Assembly (NCBI GenBank): GCA_015060555.1
Contig: SUYG01000020.1
Coordinates: 57,518 to 121,517 of the forward strand
DNA from: Physcousia sp015060555
Lineage (GTDB): Bacteria; Bacteroidota; Bacteroidia; Bacteroidales; Bacteroidaceae
Length of the DNA stretch: 64,000 nt
Direction of reading: 5' to 3'
A model generated the notes under the pieces. The model worked only from the letters and a program-made list of their open reading frames with translations. It was not told where the DNA came from and did not search any database. Shown here piece after piece: positions 44,010-52,883 of the stretch. The position numbers were made by a program, and so were the translations under genes. Positions within the stretch are counted from its first letter, which is position 1. Every line of letters begins with the position of its first letter.

Positions 44010-45500
44010 ATGTCCGAAACCGAGCATAAAAAAGCAACTTTGGACCACGTCCTTAAATACACAGGCGTCTTCGGCGGTGTACAAGGACTCATCATGCTCA
44101 TGAGTGTTGTGCGCAACAAAATTGCCTCGGCATTCCTGGGTACTGCCGGCTTCGGGCTTATTGCCATCTACACCAGCATCAGCGACTTCATTCAGAGCAG
44201 CACTAATCTGGGGATTCCACTCGCATCGGTACAACACCTTTCTGAACTTTTCGAGACGGGTGACACAGATCGCATCCACCACTTTGTGCGTGTCGTTCGC
44301 ACATGGAGCTTCTGGGCCGCCATCTTTGCCGTTCTACTCACATTGGCCACAGCGCCATTGCTGTCGAGTTTGTTCTTTGACGACGACCCCAGCCGTGCAA
44401 GGGACATTGCGCTGTTATCGCCAATGGCGTTTGCGCTGACGATTACAGCCGGCGAGATATCCATCCTAAAGGGCCTTCGCCACCTCAAGCGTGTTGCCCT
44501 TGTGTCTGCCATCAGCGCAGTATCCACTCTTTGTCTCACGGCACCCTTCTTTTGGGCAATGGGACTACGTGGAATTATCCTCTCACTCATTGTAAGCACT
44601 TGTGCCGTCACATTCATCCATCTGGCTTTCACGGCCCCGCTTTTCCCCTGGCGTATCTCGCCGCTCTCACGTTCTGTCTTTCAAGAAGGCTGGCCACTCC
44701 TGCGTATAGGTATTCCCTATGTTCTGGCAGCCCTTGCCGGCACAGGGTGTGCGGTACTCCAACAAGCCTTCATGAAAAAGGAGAGTTCAGAGGAAACGCT
44801 TGGTCTCTACCGTGTAGCCTACACCCTTATGGTCAGCTATGCAGGCATTATCTACTCGGCTTTTGAATCGGACTACTTCCCCCGTCTTTCCAGTGTCAAC
44901 CACGATGTCGAAGCGCGTAATCAAGTCATCAACCAGCAGATTCACGTGAGCATACTCCTTGTATCACCCCTGCTCATCGCTCTCGTAACATTCCTGCCGC
45001 TCATCATTCTACTCCTTTTCAAGGATTCCTTCCTGCCGTCTGTCGAGATGGCTATTCTTCTCTCGCAGTACATGTTCTTCCGTGGCATCACCACGCCTAT
45101 CGGCTACACCGCATTGGCTCGTGGCGAATCGAACTTATACCTTATCATGGAAGTCATCTATGACATCTTCTCTCTTTGCTGCGTCTCGCTATGCTTCCAT
45201 TATTTCGGCCTATGGGGTGCCGGTCTCGGACTGACGCTGTCAGCCGTCTTCGACCTGATCTTAATAGGCACCTGCTACGGCTCGCATTTCCATTTCCGCT
45301 TCTCTGTTGACACCATCCGTCTGATCATTCCACAATGGATTGTAGTCACATTGTCAATGTTTTCCTGCATCTTTATCAACGGCCCTTTGCAATATGTCAT
45401 AGGACTATCACTGCTGACGGCATCCTGCTGGTATAGCTACCGCATTCTCTCCCGAGAGTCTGAAATCATCAAGAAATTCAAGCAGAAGTTACAACTATGA
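44010..45500 (+). CDS. Lipid-linked polysaccharide flippase (Wzx-like)
   Basis: 497-residue polytopic membrane protein of the MATE/polysaccharide-export superfamily, with about 12 hydrophobic segments and the N-terminal pattern GVQGLIMLMSVVRNKIASAFLGTAGFGLIAIY seen in O-antigen translocases. It would flip undecaprenyl-linked repeat units across the inner membrane. The ATG at 44010 is chosen; the in-frame TTG at 43992 would leave almost no leader behind the promoter. It overlaps the next glycosyltransferase gene by 4 bp. Confidence 0.88.
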   Translation: MSETEHKKATLDHVLKYTGVFGGVQGLIMLMSVVRNKIASAFLGTAGFGLIAIYTSISDFIQSSTNLGIPLASVQHLSELFETGDTDRIHHFVRVVRTWSFWAAIFAVLLTLATAPLLSSLFFDDDPSRARDIALLSPMAFALTITAGEISILKGLRHLKRVALVSAISAVSTLCLTAPFFWAMGLRGIILSLIVSTCAVTFIHLAFTAPLFPWRISPLSRSVFQEGWPLLRIGIPYVLAALAGTGCAVLQQAFMKKESSEETLGLYRVAYTLMVSYAGIIYSAFESDYFPRLSSVNHDVEARNQVINQQIHVSILLVSPLLIALVTFLPLIILLLFKDSFLPSVEMAILLSQYMFFRGITTPIGYTALARGESNLYLIMEVIYDIFSLCCVSLCFHYFGLWGAGLGLTLSAVFDLILIGTCYGSHFHFRFSVDTIRLIIPQWIVVTLSMFSCIFINGPLQYVIGLSLLTASCWYSYRILSRESEIIKKFKQKLQL

Positions 45501-46507
45501 CGGAAGTGGCCATCCTCGTAGCGGCCTACAATGCGGCAGCTACCCTACCCCGCTGTCTTGACTCACTTTGCGGTCAGACGCTCACTGACATTGAAATCCT
45601 CTGCGTGGATGATTGCTCTACGGATGACACATGGTCTGTCCTGCGCCGCCGTGCGAGCCTCGATTCCCGTATTCATGTGTTGCAAACATCCGTCAACAGC
45701 GGACAAGCGGTTGCCCGTAATTTGGCATTGGAGCACGTACACGCACCTTATGTCTGTATGGTAGATGCTGATGACTGGCTCTCGCCGGATGCCCTTGAGC
45801 AGGCTGTCACCGTCTTCCGCCAACACCCACAGACGGACTGCTGCGTATTCCGCCTCATGCTCCATCATGCGTCCGACGGCAGCGAGCACGACTATGGACT
45901 CCCACAAAGCCTCGCTCAGGGACAGCCCCTCACAGGCGAAGAGGCACTCGAGTTATGCCTTGACGGCTGGAAACTGCACGGTCTCTATCTCACTCGAACT
46001 CGCCTCCATCGTCAGTACCCCTTCGATACAGCCACACGTCTGTACAGCGATGACAATTCCAGCCGTCTTCATTATCTTCACAGCCGTGAGGTGCGCGCAT
46101 GCGAGGGAACATATTATTATTATCGCCATGAGGGCGCAATGACTGACGAGACCCGTTTCAACATTCACCGCTTCGACATGATGGAAGCCAACCTCTCCCT
46201 GCTCATCACGCTCAAGAAGGAGAATGTGCGTCCCAAGCTTATCCGTCGTTATGAGGGCAGCCGTTGGATGACCTTCATCTATTGCTTCCGTCTTTATTTG
46301 GCACATCGCGATGAGATAGATGCTGCAACATCAGAACAGATTTCCAAACGCCTCCATACCATTCTCCACACATTCCGTCCTTCAAGATTGCCTTTCCGCT
46401 ACCGCTGGAAGCCTGGCTACTGGCTAACACTCAACATGGCACTTTTCTGCCTTCAGCAGCAAGCCTATCAACGTCTTTGGGTTAAAGGAATCAAAAAAAT
46501 CATATAA
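45497..46507 (+). CDS. Family 2 glycosyltransferase
   Basis: 336 residues. GT-A domain in the first 220 residues: VAILVAAYNAAATLPRCLDSL, nucleotide-binding VDDCSTDDT, and the metal-binding CMVDADDWL. The C-terminal third is helical and basic (KLIRRYEGSRWMTFIY). It overlaps the flippase gene, so it probably adds a sugar to the same surface polysaccharide. Donor and acceptor cannot be told from sequence. Confidence 0.9.
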   Translation: MTEVAILVAAYNAAATLPRCLDSLCGQTLTDIEILCVDDCSTDDTWSVLRRRASLDSRIHVLQTSVNSGQAVARNLALEHVHAPYVCMVDADDWLSPDALEQAVTVFRQHPQTDCCVFRLMLHHASDGSEHDYGLPQSLAQGQPLTGEEALELCLDGWKLHGLYLTRTRLHRQYPFDTATRLYSDDNSSRLHYLHSREVRACEGTYYYYRHEGAMTDETRFNIHRFDMMEANLSLLITLKKENVRPKLIRRYEGSRWMTFIYCFRLYLAHRDEIDAATSEQISKRLHTILHTFRPSRLPFRYRWKPGYWLTLNMALFCLQQQAYQRLWVKGIKKII

Positions 46508-46523
46508 GTTTTTTCCATTTCAT

Positions 46524-46553
46524 TTTGTATGTGAATTAAAATCACTACTTTTG
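46524..46553 (+). promoter_or_regulatory. Promoter of the GH128-like gene
   Basis: TTTG (46524-46527), an 18-nt spacer and TACTTTTG (46546-46553). The predicted RNA start near 46560 allows the ATG at 46586. Confidence 0.6.
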
Positions 46554-46585
46554 TCGCCGAAAACATATTATTGACACACTCATTC

Positions 46586-49500
46586 ATGACAAGGAACCTG
46601 TTTTTGGCGACGTTGCTCCTGTTGAGCATTACCGCTCCCCTGCACGCAGCACTAACCACCGACACTGAGTACTACCTCTGGCTCAACATTTATGAGAAGC
46701 TGCTCGGCCAGAATGAAGATGGCTCAGCCCCCGCTATCTCAGCCTACGGCTTGAACGCAGATGGCAACTCCTATGTCTTTATTGCCGAGGATTGTGGCAA
46801 AGAAGGTTATGTATTACTGCGCCAGAAAAGTAGCGGACGCTATTTTGCAGCAAGTTCCTCAAACAACTGGAGTACGGTCTTTGAGGACACTCGATCCACC
46901 GACGACCGCTTCTGTTGGAAGGTCAGCGAGGGAACTTATTCCTACCTAATCAACAAGAAGAATGGCAAGTATCTGGGAGTTGACGGAGCACACAAGGGTT
47001 CCAATTATGTTTCCGTGTATTACGACAAGCCCAAGGGCAGTCACTCGCAGTTCTCCGTAATCCCCGTGGTGGGTGCAGACTGGGATGAAGCTCGTGCCGC
47101 TTACGTATCCCCTGAATACACCAATGCACAGGGCGTTCGTGAAATTGACTACTGCCTCGTTAAGGATCTTCAGATTGACCGCGACGATGACATCGACATA
47201 CACATCACCGCTAACACGAATCCCATTCAAGGTTCTACATCCAAAATCAACCTTGGCAGCGATAGCACCTGGCTCATCATCGACAATATTGTTCCTTCAG
47301 AGGTCACCAGCAGTTTCCTGAAGTATGTCACCATCAAGGGCAAGAAGGCCACGAAGGACTCCAACTGCCGCGTTGCCATCTACCTCAATGGCGCAGCCAT
47401 CATCCCCCTACCCTCTGCGCCGATGACCTGTGAGAGTACAATCGGCCAATTCACCCTCTCAGCCGCCAACCACACAGACCTAAGCCGGAAATCCAACACC
47501 ATCACATCCTTCACCCTCCGTCGTGGCTACATGGCGACAGTTGCCACTGGCACCAAAGGCACCGGCTACAGCCGTGTCTTCGTTGCTGACCACGCCGACC
47601 TTCAAGTGACGCTTCCCACAGCACTCAACAAGCGCATCAGCTCCATCTACATCAAGCCCTGGCAATATGTCTCTAAGAAAGGTTGGGGCTACACAGGTGG
47701 CAGCACTGGTGGCTCCCGTGTGCGGGCCACATGGTACTGGACCTGGAGCGCAGGCTACAGTTCCACCACTGACATGGAGTATGTACCTTGCCGCCAGCAT
47801 CTCTACTGGCCCAGCGCTTCTGAGGTGAACAGCAAGACCGCCACAGCAGCACTCTCCCTCAACGAGCCAGAGCACAGCGAACAGCACGAGAGCAGCGATT
47901 GTTCCTGCGGCGGTACGATAGACCCCTGGAAAGCTTACACCATAAACTCTAGTTTCTTTGCTGGTGGCGGACGTATCGGTTCTCCACAGCCCACCGACTT
48001 CAGCTACCTCACGCAGTATTGCCAGTATATCGACAACATGGCATCGCGCTGTGACTTCGCCGTCACCCACGCCTATTGGAACTTCAGCGGCTACTCCGAA
48101 AGCAGTTATGCCGACTGGTTCGCGAGCCAATGCAAGTCCATCTGGACTTCCACCGGTCGTCCCCTGTGGATTACCGAGATGGAAGTCGGCTCTTCGTGGG
48201 GCAACAAATTCTCCGACTATGAATCCTACCGCAAATATGTGCAGGTGCTCCTCCAGAAGCTCGATGAATGCGACTACGTAGAACGCTACTTCCTCTATGC
48301 CGTTGACTACTGGGTCACCTATCTCTACTACGATGCGAACCCCACGGGCAGCCTCACGCCTGCCGGTCAGGTCTATCGCGACCACCGCGCCACCTTCGCC
48401 TACAACTCTAAATATACCAAGATTCCAACCTGGTGGGCTCCATCAGCCAAGACACCCTCGCTGCACGTGAAGCAGAGCGCCTCCACGGGTAAGCTGACAT
48501 TCATCATCAACAATCCCAACACCGACATGACCGATCGGCTCCTCATAGAACGTCAGAACGCTGATGAATCATGGAGTACGTTCTACGAGCTCACCGACCG
48601 CTACCGCCTCGACAACGAGTCCCTCAACATTACGGGTGTTGACCCGCAGGATGTCAATCTTGATACGGACCACTTCCGCGTCACCATCGTCACGCTCAAC
48701 GGAAAGACCGTCAACAGCTCTATGGCCGATGCTGGCTACGTCAATAATCCAGGCATTGAGACGGGCAGCAAGTCTTCAGTCGATGGCTGGAACTGTACGC
48801 GGGATGCTGCCAACGGCTTCACGAAAGACACAGGCGACACCTACTTTGAAGTGTGGGATGCGAATGCCAACACCATCAATTTCGACTACTATCAGGACAT
48901 CACCGACCTCGACAATGGTGTCTATCAACTCTCTGCCAACGTCTTTAATACGGTGGACGGCGTTTTAGGCGCCTCCGTAAATGGTGCTGTGGTGCTCTAC
49001 GCCCAGACCAACACTCAACTCTACGCCACGCCCATCACCGAGGACATCGCCATTGATGGCAAAGCCCTCGACATCAGCGAGATTCCTCTTACCGAAGTGA
49101 AGAACATCCTAGTCACTGATGGCCGTCTGCGCGTGGGCGTCCGCAATCTGGGAATAATGGGTGCACGCTGGGCTGGTGCCGACAACTTCCAACTCACTTA
49201 TGTCGGAAAGGCCTCCACCATTGACAAGGCTACAGCACGCGTAGAGAACGACCTCGCGCTCTATGCCCTCATGCCTGTCATCCTCGAAGGTGACATCGAC
49301 CCTGCCCTGCTCACGCCCTACTCTACTCCGCGCGATGCCAGTCGCTTCATCGTCAATCCGGACTGCAACCGCAAGAACAGCTATGGCTGGACAGCTACTA
49401 ACGTGGATGTAAAGACAGACAGCGAAGCCTACGACGGCATAGCCTCCAACAGCTACTGGAACATCTGGAAGTCGGGCGCGTTCTCGTCTTCCCTCAAGCA

Positions 49501-49972
49501 AGAGATCACGGGCCTGCCGGAAGGCACCTACACCTTTGGTGCCATTCTGCGCGGACAGGATACAGCAGACTTCACTCTCACCGCCAAGACGGTCAACGAC
49601 CAAGCCACGGCCTCGTTCACCGGCACCGGAGCCGTTCCTGTTGAAGGTGCCAAGTATCCGCAAGGCTGGCAGCAAGTGACAACAGGTCCTGTCAAAGTCT
49701 CCACTGGCGAGACACTCACGATTACCATGGAGATGAACGCCTCCGGCACAGCCTGGTGGAGTGCCGATCACTTCACCCTCACGCTGGTTGAAGTTCCCGA
49801 GAGCGTCACCGGCATTGCTGCAGTTCATGAGAACAGCAATGTCTGCTCCACTGTTACAACCAGGGGACTCTACGATCTCTCCGGTCGTCAAATCTCTATG
49901 GATAACCTCGTCAATCCGCAGATTAAGAAAGGCCTTTATATCCTCAACGGGCGCAAAGTCATCATCAAATAA
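46586..49972 (+). CDS. Secreted multidomain glycoside hydrolase (GH128-like)
   Basis: 1128 residues with signal peptide (MTRNLFLATLLLLSITAPLHA). An N-terminal beta-trefoil-like region (about 25-160, repeats such as SSGRYFAAS and KNGKYLGVD) is followed by a strand-rich region and a catalytic TIM-barrel core (about 395-620) with SLNEPEHSEQH (candidate acid/base Glu427), VTHAYWNFSG and PLWITEMEVGS (candidate nucleophile Glu531). This pattern fits the Glyco_hydro_cc/GH128 family, whose known members cut beta-1,3-glucan. Two carbohydrate-binding-like modules (about 720-870 and 920-1070) and a YDLSGRQI...KKGLYILNGRKVIIK sorting-like tail follow. ATG 46586 is chosen over TTG 46571. Its stop shares one base with the next ATG. 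Confidence 0.75.
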   Translation: MTRNLFLATLLLLSITAPLHAALTTDTEYYLWLNIYEKLLGQNEDGSAPAISAYGLNADGNSYVFIAEDCGKEGYVLLRQKSSGRYFAASSSNNWSTVFEDTRSTDDRFCWKVSEGTYSYLINKKNGKYLGVDGAHKGSNYVSVYYDKPKGSHSQFSVIPVVGADWDEARAAYVSPEYTNAQGVREIDYCLVKDLQIDRDDDIDIHITANTNPIQGSTSKINLGSDSTWLIIDNIVPSEVTSSFLKYVTIKGKKATKDSNCRVAIYLNGAAIIPLPSAPMTCESTIGQFTLSAANHTDLSRKSNTITSFTLRRGYMATVATGTKGTGYSRVFVADHADLQVTLPTALNKRISSIYIKPWQYVSKKGWGYTGGSTGGSRVRATWYWTWSAGYSSTTDMEYVPCRQHLYWPSASEVNSKTATAALSLNEPEHSEQHESSDCSCGGTIDPWKAYTINSSFFAGGGRIGSPQPTDFSYLTQYCQYIDNMASRCDFAVTHAYWNFSGYSESSYADWFASQCKSIWTSTGRPLWITEMEVGSSWGNKFSDYESYRKYVQVLLQKLDECDYVERYFLYAVDYWVTYLYYDANPTGSLTPAGQVYRDHRATFAYNSKYTKIPTWWAPSAKTPSLHVKQSASTGKLTFIINNPNTDMTDRLLIERQNADESWSTFYELTDRYRLDNESLNITGVDPQDVNLDTDHFRVTIVTLNGKTVNSSMADAGYVNNPGIETGSKSSVDGWNCTRDAANGFTKDTGDTYFEVWDANANTINFDYYQDITDLDNGVYQLSANVFNTVDGVLGASVNGAVVLYAQTNTQLYATPITEDIAIDGKALDISEIPLTEVKNILVTDGRLRVGVRNLGIMGARWAGADNFQLTYVGKASTIDKATARVENDLALYALMPVILEGDIDPALLTPYSTPRDASRFIVNPDCNRKNSYGWTATNVDVKTDSEAYDGIASNSYWNIWKSGAFSSSLKQEITGLPEGTYTFGAILRGQDTADFTLTAKTVNDQATASFTGTGAVPVEGAKYPQGWQQVTTGPVKVSTGETLTITMEMNASGTAWWSADHFTLTLVEVPESVTGIAAVHENSNVCSTVTTRGLYDLSGRQISMDNLVNPQIKKGLYILNGRKVIIK

Positions 49973-51081
49973 TGAAGATTCTTCTCGTTGGTGAATACTC
50001 GAATGTCCATTGGACATTAGCAGAAGGGTTAAGGGCACTCGGGCATGAAGTCACCGTTGTCTCCGACGGCGACGGATGGAAAAACTACCCCCGAGACATC
50101 AATCTTAAGCGCGGTAATTTATCTTCAAGACTATCCACTGTCAACTATTTGCGCAAGCTTGCATGCGTTTTACCCCGTCTACGAGGCTTCGACATCGTAC
50201 AACTCATCAACCCTGTTTTTCTCGACCTACGCGCCGAACGCATCTGGCCTTTCTACCGTTACCTTCGCCGTCATAACGGCAAAGTCTTCCTTGGCGCTTT
50301 TGGCATCGACCACTACTGGGTGAAAGTGGGAATGGACTGTAAGACGTTTCGCTACTCCGACTTCAACTTCGGTTCCCAACTACGCGACTATCCTTTCATG
50401 CGTACGATGGTTGCCGACTGGCTCCATGGTTCCAAGGGCGACCTCAACCGCCGCATCGCAGAAGACTGCGATGGCATCATCACAGGACTCTACGAATATG
50501 ATGTCTGCTACCGTCCCTTCTTCCCCGACAAGGCACATTACATTCCCTTCCCCATCAACCGCTCTTCAGTCACCCATGCCCACACTTTAAACCTTCAACC
50601 TTCAACCCTCAACTTTTTTATTGGCATCCAGCGTTCCCGCTCGGCTTACAAGGGAACAGACATCATGCTCTCTGCTCTCCAACAGCTGAAATCTGATTAC
50701 CCTGATAAGCTCAACATCATGACAGCTGAAGATGTTCCTTTCGTCCAGTACCAAGAGATGATGAACGACAGCCACGCTCTTCTGGATCAGCTATACAGCT
50801 ACACCCCTGGCATGAACGGTCTTCTGGCAATGGCCAAAGGTCTTATTCTCATCGGTGGCGGCGAACGTGAACACTACGAGCTCCTCGGTGAACAAGAGCT
50901 ACACCCCATCATCAATGTGCAACCCACAGAAGAAGATGTATATCAGCAAATCGCCACTCGTCTTCTTTCTGGAAATGAAGACATCCATCAACTGCAACTC
51001 GACAGCATCGAATACATACGCCGTCACCACGACCATCTGAATGTGGCCAGGAAATATGAAGATTTCTACTTAGCGCACTAA
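49972..51081 (+). CDS. GT-B type glycosyltransferase
   Basis: 369 residues. KILLVGEYSNVHWTLAEGLRALGHEVTVVSDGD is a typical GT-B N-terminal fold and the C-terminal half has a GMNGLLAMAKGLILIGGG segment in the donor-binding position. It is probably a family 4-like enzyme, though the EX7E motif is weak. Residues about 203-218 (HTLNLQPSTLNFF) are encoded by a word-like repeat and look like an insertion. The start overlaps the stop of the glycosidase gene (TAATG). The 3' end overlaps the convergent glycosyltransferase gene by 12 bp. Confidence 0.8.
   Translation: MKILLVGEYSNVHWTLAEGLRALGHEVTVVSDGDGWKNYPRDINLKRGNLSSRLSTVNYLRKLACVLPRLRGFDIVQLINPVFLDLRAERIWPFYRYLRRHNGKVFLGAFGIDHYWVKVGMDCKTFRYSDFNFGSQLRDYPFMRTMVADWLHGSKGDLNRRIAEDCDGIITGLYEYDVCYRPFFPDKAHYIPFPINRSSVTHAHTLNLQPSTLNFFIGIQRSRSAYKGTDIMLSALQQLKSDYPDKLNIMTAEDVPFVQYQEMMNDSHALLDQLYSYTPGMNGLLAMAKGLILIGGGEREHYELLGEQELHPIINVQPTEEDVYQQIATRLLSGNEDIHQLQLDSIEYIRRHHDHLNVARKYEDFYLAH
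50581..50620. repeat. In-frame word-like repeat in a glycosyltransferase gene
   Basis: CTTTAAACCTTCAACC, TTCAACCCTCAAC words, closely like the stretch at 8744-8815, lie in frame between the two domains of the enzyme. Confidence 0.65.
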
Positions 51082-52011
51082 ACTCAGGGCAATACGCCAG
51101 GCACCACGTCCGCCAATGGCAGTGTAGCAAGCCAACAGCTCACCCCATCCACGTAGCCAGATACTTGGATGAGAAGCACACTCCTTCGCGAAGTCGCGGA
51201 ACAGCGAATATCCCTCTATGTTTCTTTCGTGAGCCAGCTTTCCACTCATAATCTTCGAACGGAGATAAAGTGCATTTCTGAGACGCCTCCGTTCTTGATT
51301 CTTCACGCTGCTAACCATGTTGATATCCCTCTTGACAGCTCGCATGGCAACAAGAATCGGTTCCAAGGTAGCAGAAAAGCTGCTGCCCGTCTGGCTCTCT
51401 GCATGAACTATGACCTGATGAAAAGCCGCGTCTTTAAGCCACAACAATCTGGGCTTTCCCAAAAGGACCCTCACACCAAGTTCCCAGTCATCCCACGTCG
51501 TAAGGTTCTCATTCCACGCACCTATTCTTCGCAGATAGTCTGCACGTAACACCATACTCTGTGTACTTAGCATGGAGTTGAGCACGTGAACATAAGCATC
51601 GGAACAAGCACTAAAGGGTCGCGGTTTCGTGCAATCGTTCACTTCCTGCCGCACAGGCACACACACAACATCAACCTCGCCATCCAACACAGGAAGTACT
51701 TTGGCTATGAAATCATTTGAGAACAAGTCATCACTGTCAAAGAAATAGATGTACTCTGTCCTGCACTCCTGCAGTCCCCTGTTCCTTGCTGTCGAGGCGC
51801 CATGCTGCAGTTCTGTGAGCACGCGAATCGGGAAACCATCATCACGGTGTTCCCATGCCCAGCGCTCACACACGGCTAAGCTGTCGTCAGTGCTGCCATT
51901 ATCTACAATCAGCAGTTCGAAACCGCGATGAACAGACGCGGCGATGCTATCCAATGTCCCTCGCACCATCTTCGCCCGGTTCCACACAGGCACCACGATA
52001 CTCAGTTTCAT
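51070..52011 (-). CDS. Family 2 glycosyltransferase
   Basis: 313 residues. LSIVVPVWNRAKMVRGTLDSI, LLIVDNGSTDDS and the metal-binding IYFFDSDDLF define the GT-A fold; the C-terminal part has TWDDWELGVRVLLG. Last in the minus-strand half of the polysaccharide cluster, 23 bp after the neighbouring transferase gene. It overlaps the plus-strand transferase gene tail to tail. Confidence 0.9.
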   Translation of the reverse strand: MKLSIVVPVWNRAKMVRGTLDSIAASVHRGFELLIVDNGSTDDSLAVCERWAWEHRDDGFPIRVLTELQHGASTARNRGLQECRTEYIYFFDSDDLFSNDFIAKVLPVLDGEVDVVCVPVRQEVNDCTKPRPFSACSDAYVHVLNSMLSTQSMVLRADYLRRIGAWNENLTTWDDWELGVRVLLGKPRLLWLKDAAFHQVIVHAESQTGSSFSATLEPILVAMRAVKRDINMVSSVKNQERRRLRNALYLRSKIMSGKLAHERNIEGYSLFRDFAKECASHPSIWLRGWGELLACYTAIGGRGAWRIALSLVR

Positions 52012-52034
52012 AGCCTCACACGAGTTGCGTTATT

Positions 52035-52880
52035 TTATATCGTTTTATGCGTATTCCTCACATACTTCACTCCATACCAAATCTTCTTGAATAGAGGGAT
52101 GAAGCGGGTCTGCATTCGCAGCGCCAATGATGCCGCCTCGCGCAATGATCTCAGGAAAGCGCCAGGCAAAGAGCGGGTGTAACCATACACAGCACCACGC
52201 GAACGCAGCACTTTTGTTTCATTCGTGAGCGTTCCTGTGGTACAGGGCCTTGTGTAACCGATATCTACAGGAGCTATGACCACTTTCAAGCCTTTCGCCA
52301 TCATGTCTGCCAAAAAGATATCTTCCTCACCGCAGCTCAGCTTCTCTGCGCCCAATCCAAAACGGGTGTCAAAACGGATGCCTGCCTGATAGACACGCGG
52401 ACGCAGTGTCATCTCCCACGATGCAGGATAGTAGTAGCGGGGCTTATGGCGATAGTTCATCAGCTTATCAGGATACTTCTTGAAATAGCGCCGGTTCTGG
52501 GTGCTACGCATCCGCATCAACGCCAGGTCCACGTCGGGATGTTCGCGATAGAACGCAAAGATACGTGGAAATGCCTCACTGTTGAAACGTTCATCGTCAT
52601 CGGCAATCACGAAGACGGCATCTTCCAACGGGTCTTCAAGCATCTCCATCGCAGTCTTCATCGCATGGTTGCGGCTGCGTGACAGCCCCTTTCCGGGCAG
52701 CGTAACGATTGTCACATCCTTGCGCTGTTCCAGTTCATCCGTATCAATGTCTTCGATTTCGCCGTGGTGCGAGTGCTGCCACACGACGACATAGTAAACG
52801 TCATCCATGGGTTCGCTTAGCACTTCGGGCACGCGTAGTATTCTACGGTCGATGGTTGAGAGCAGAATGAATATTTTCAT
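52035..52880 (-). CDS. Glycosyltransferase family 2-like protein
   Basis: 281 residues. The N-terminus lacks the standard GT2 start but has GKGLSRSRNHAMK and AVFVIADDDERFN, which fit the nucleotide- and metal-binding part of the fold; GAEKLSCGEEDIFLADMMAKG matches the acceptor/base region seen in other GT2 enzymes. The gene begins 3 bp after the acyltransferase-aminotransferase gene, so it may use the amino-deoxysugar made by that protein (inference). Confidence 0.82.
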   Translation of the reverse strand: MKIFILLSTIDRRILRVPEVLSEPMDDVYYVVVWQHSHHGEIEDIDTDELEQRKDVTIVTLPGKGLSRSRNHAMKTAMEMLEDPLEDAVFVIADDDERFNSEAFPRIFAFYREHPDVDLALMRMRSTQNRRYFKKYPDKLMNYRHKPRYYYPASWEMTLRPRVYQAGIRFDTRFGLGAEKLSCGEEDIFLADMMAKGLKVVIAPVDIGYTRPCTTGTLTNETKVLRSRGAVYGYTRSLPGAFLRSLREAASLALRMQTRFIPLFKKIWYGVKYVRNTHKTI

Positions 52881-52883
52881 AGC

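Noticed and set aside
46571..46585. TTG start of the GH128-like gene
   Set aside because: The ATG at 46586 gives a clean signal peptide.
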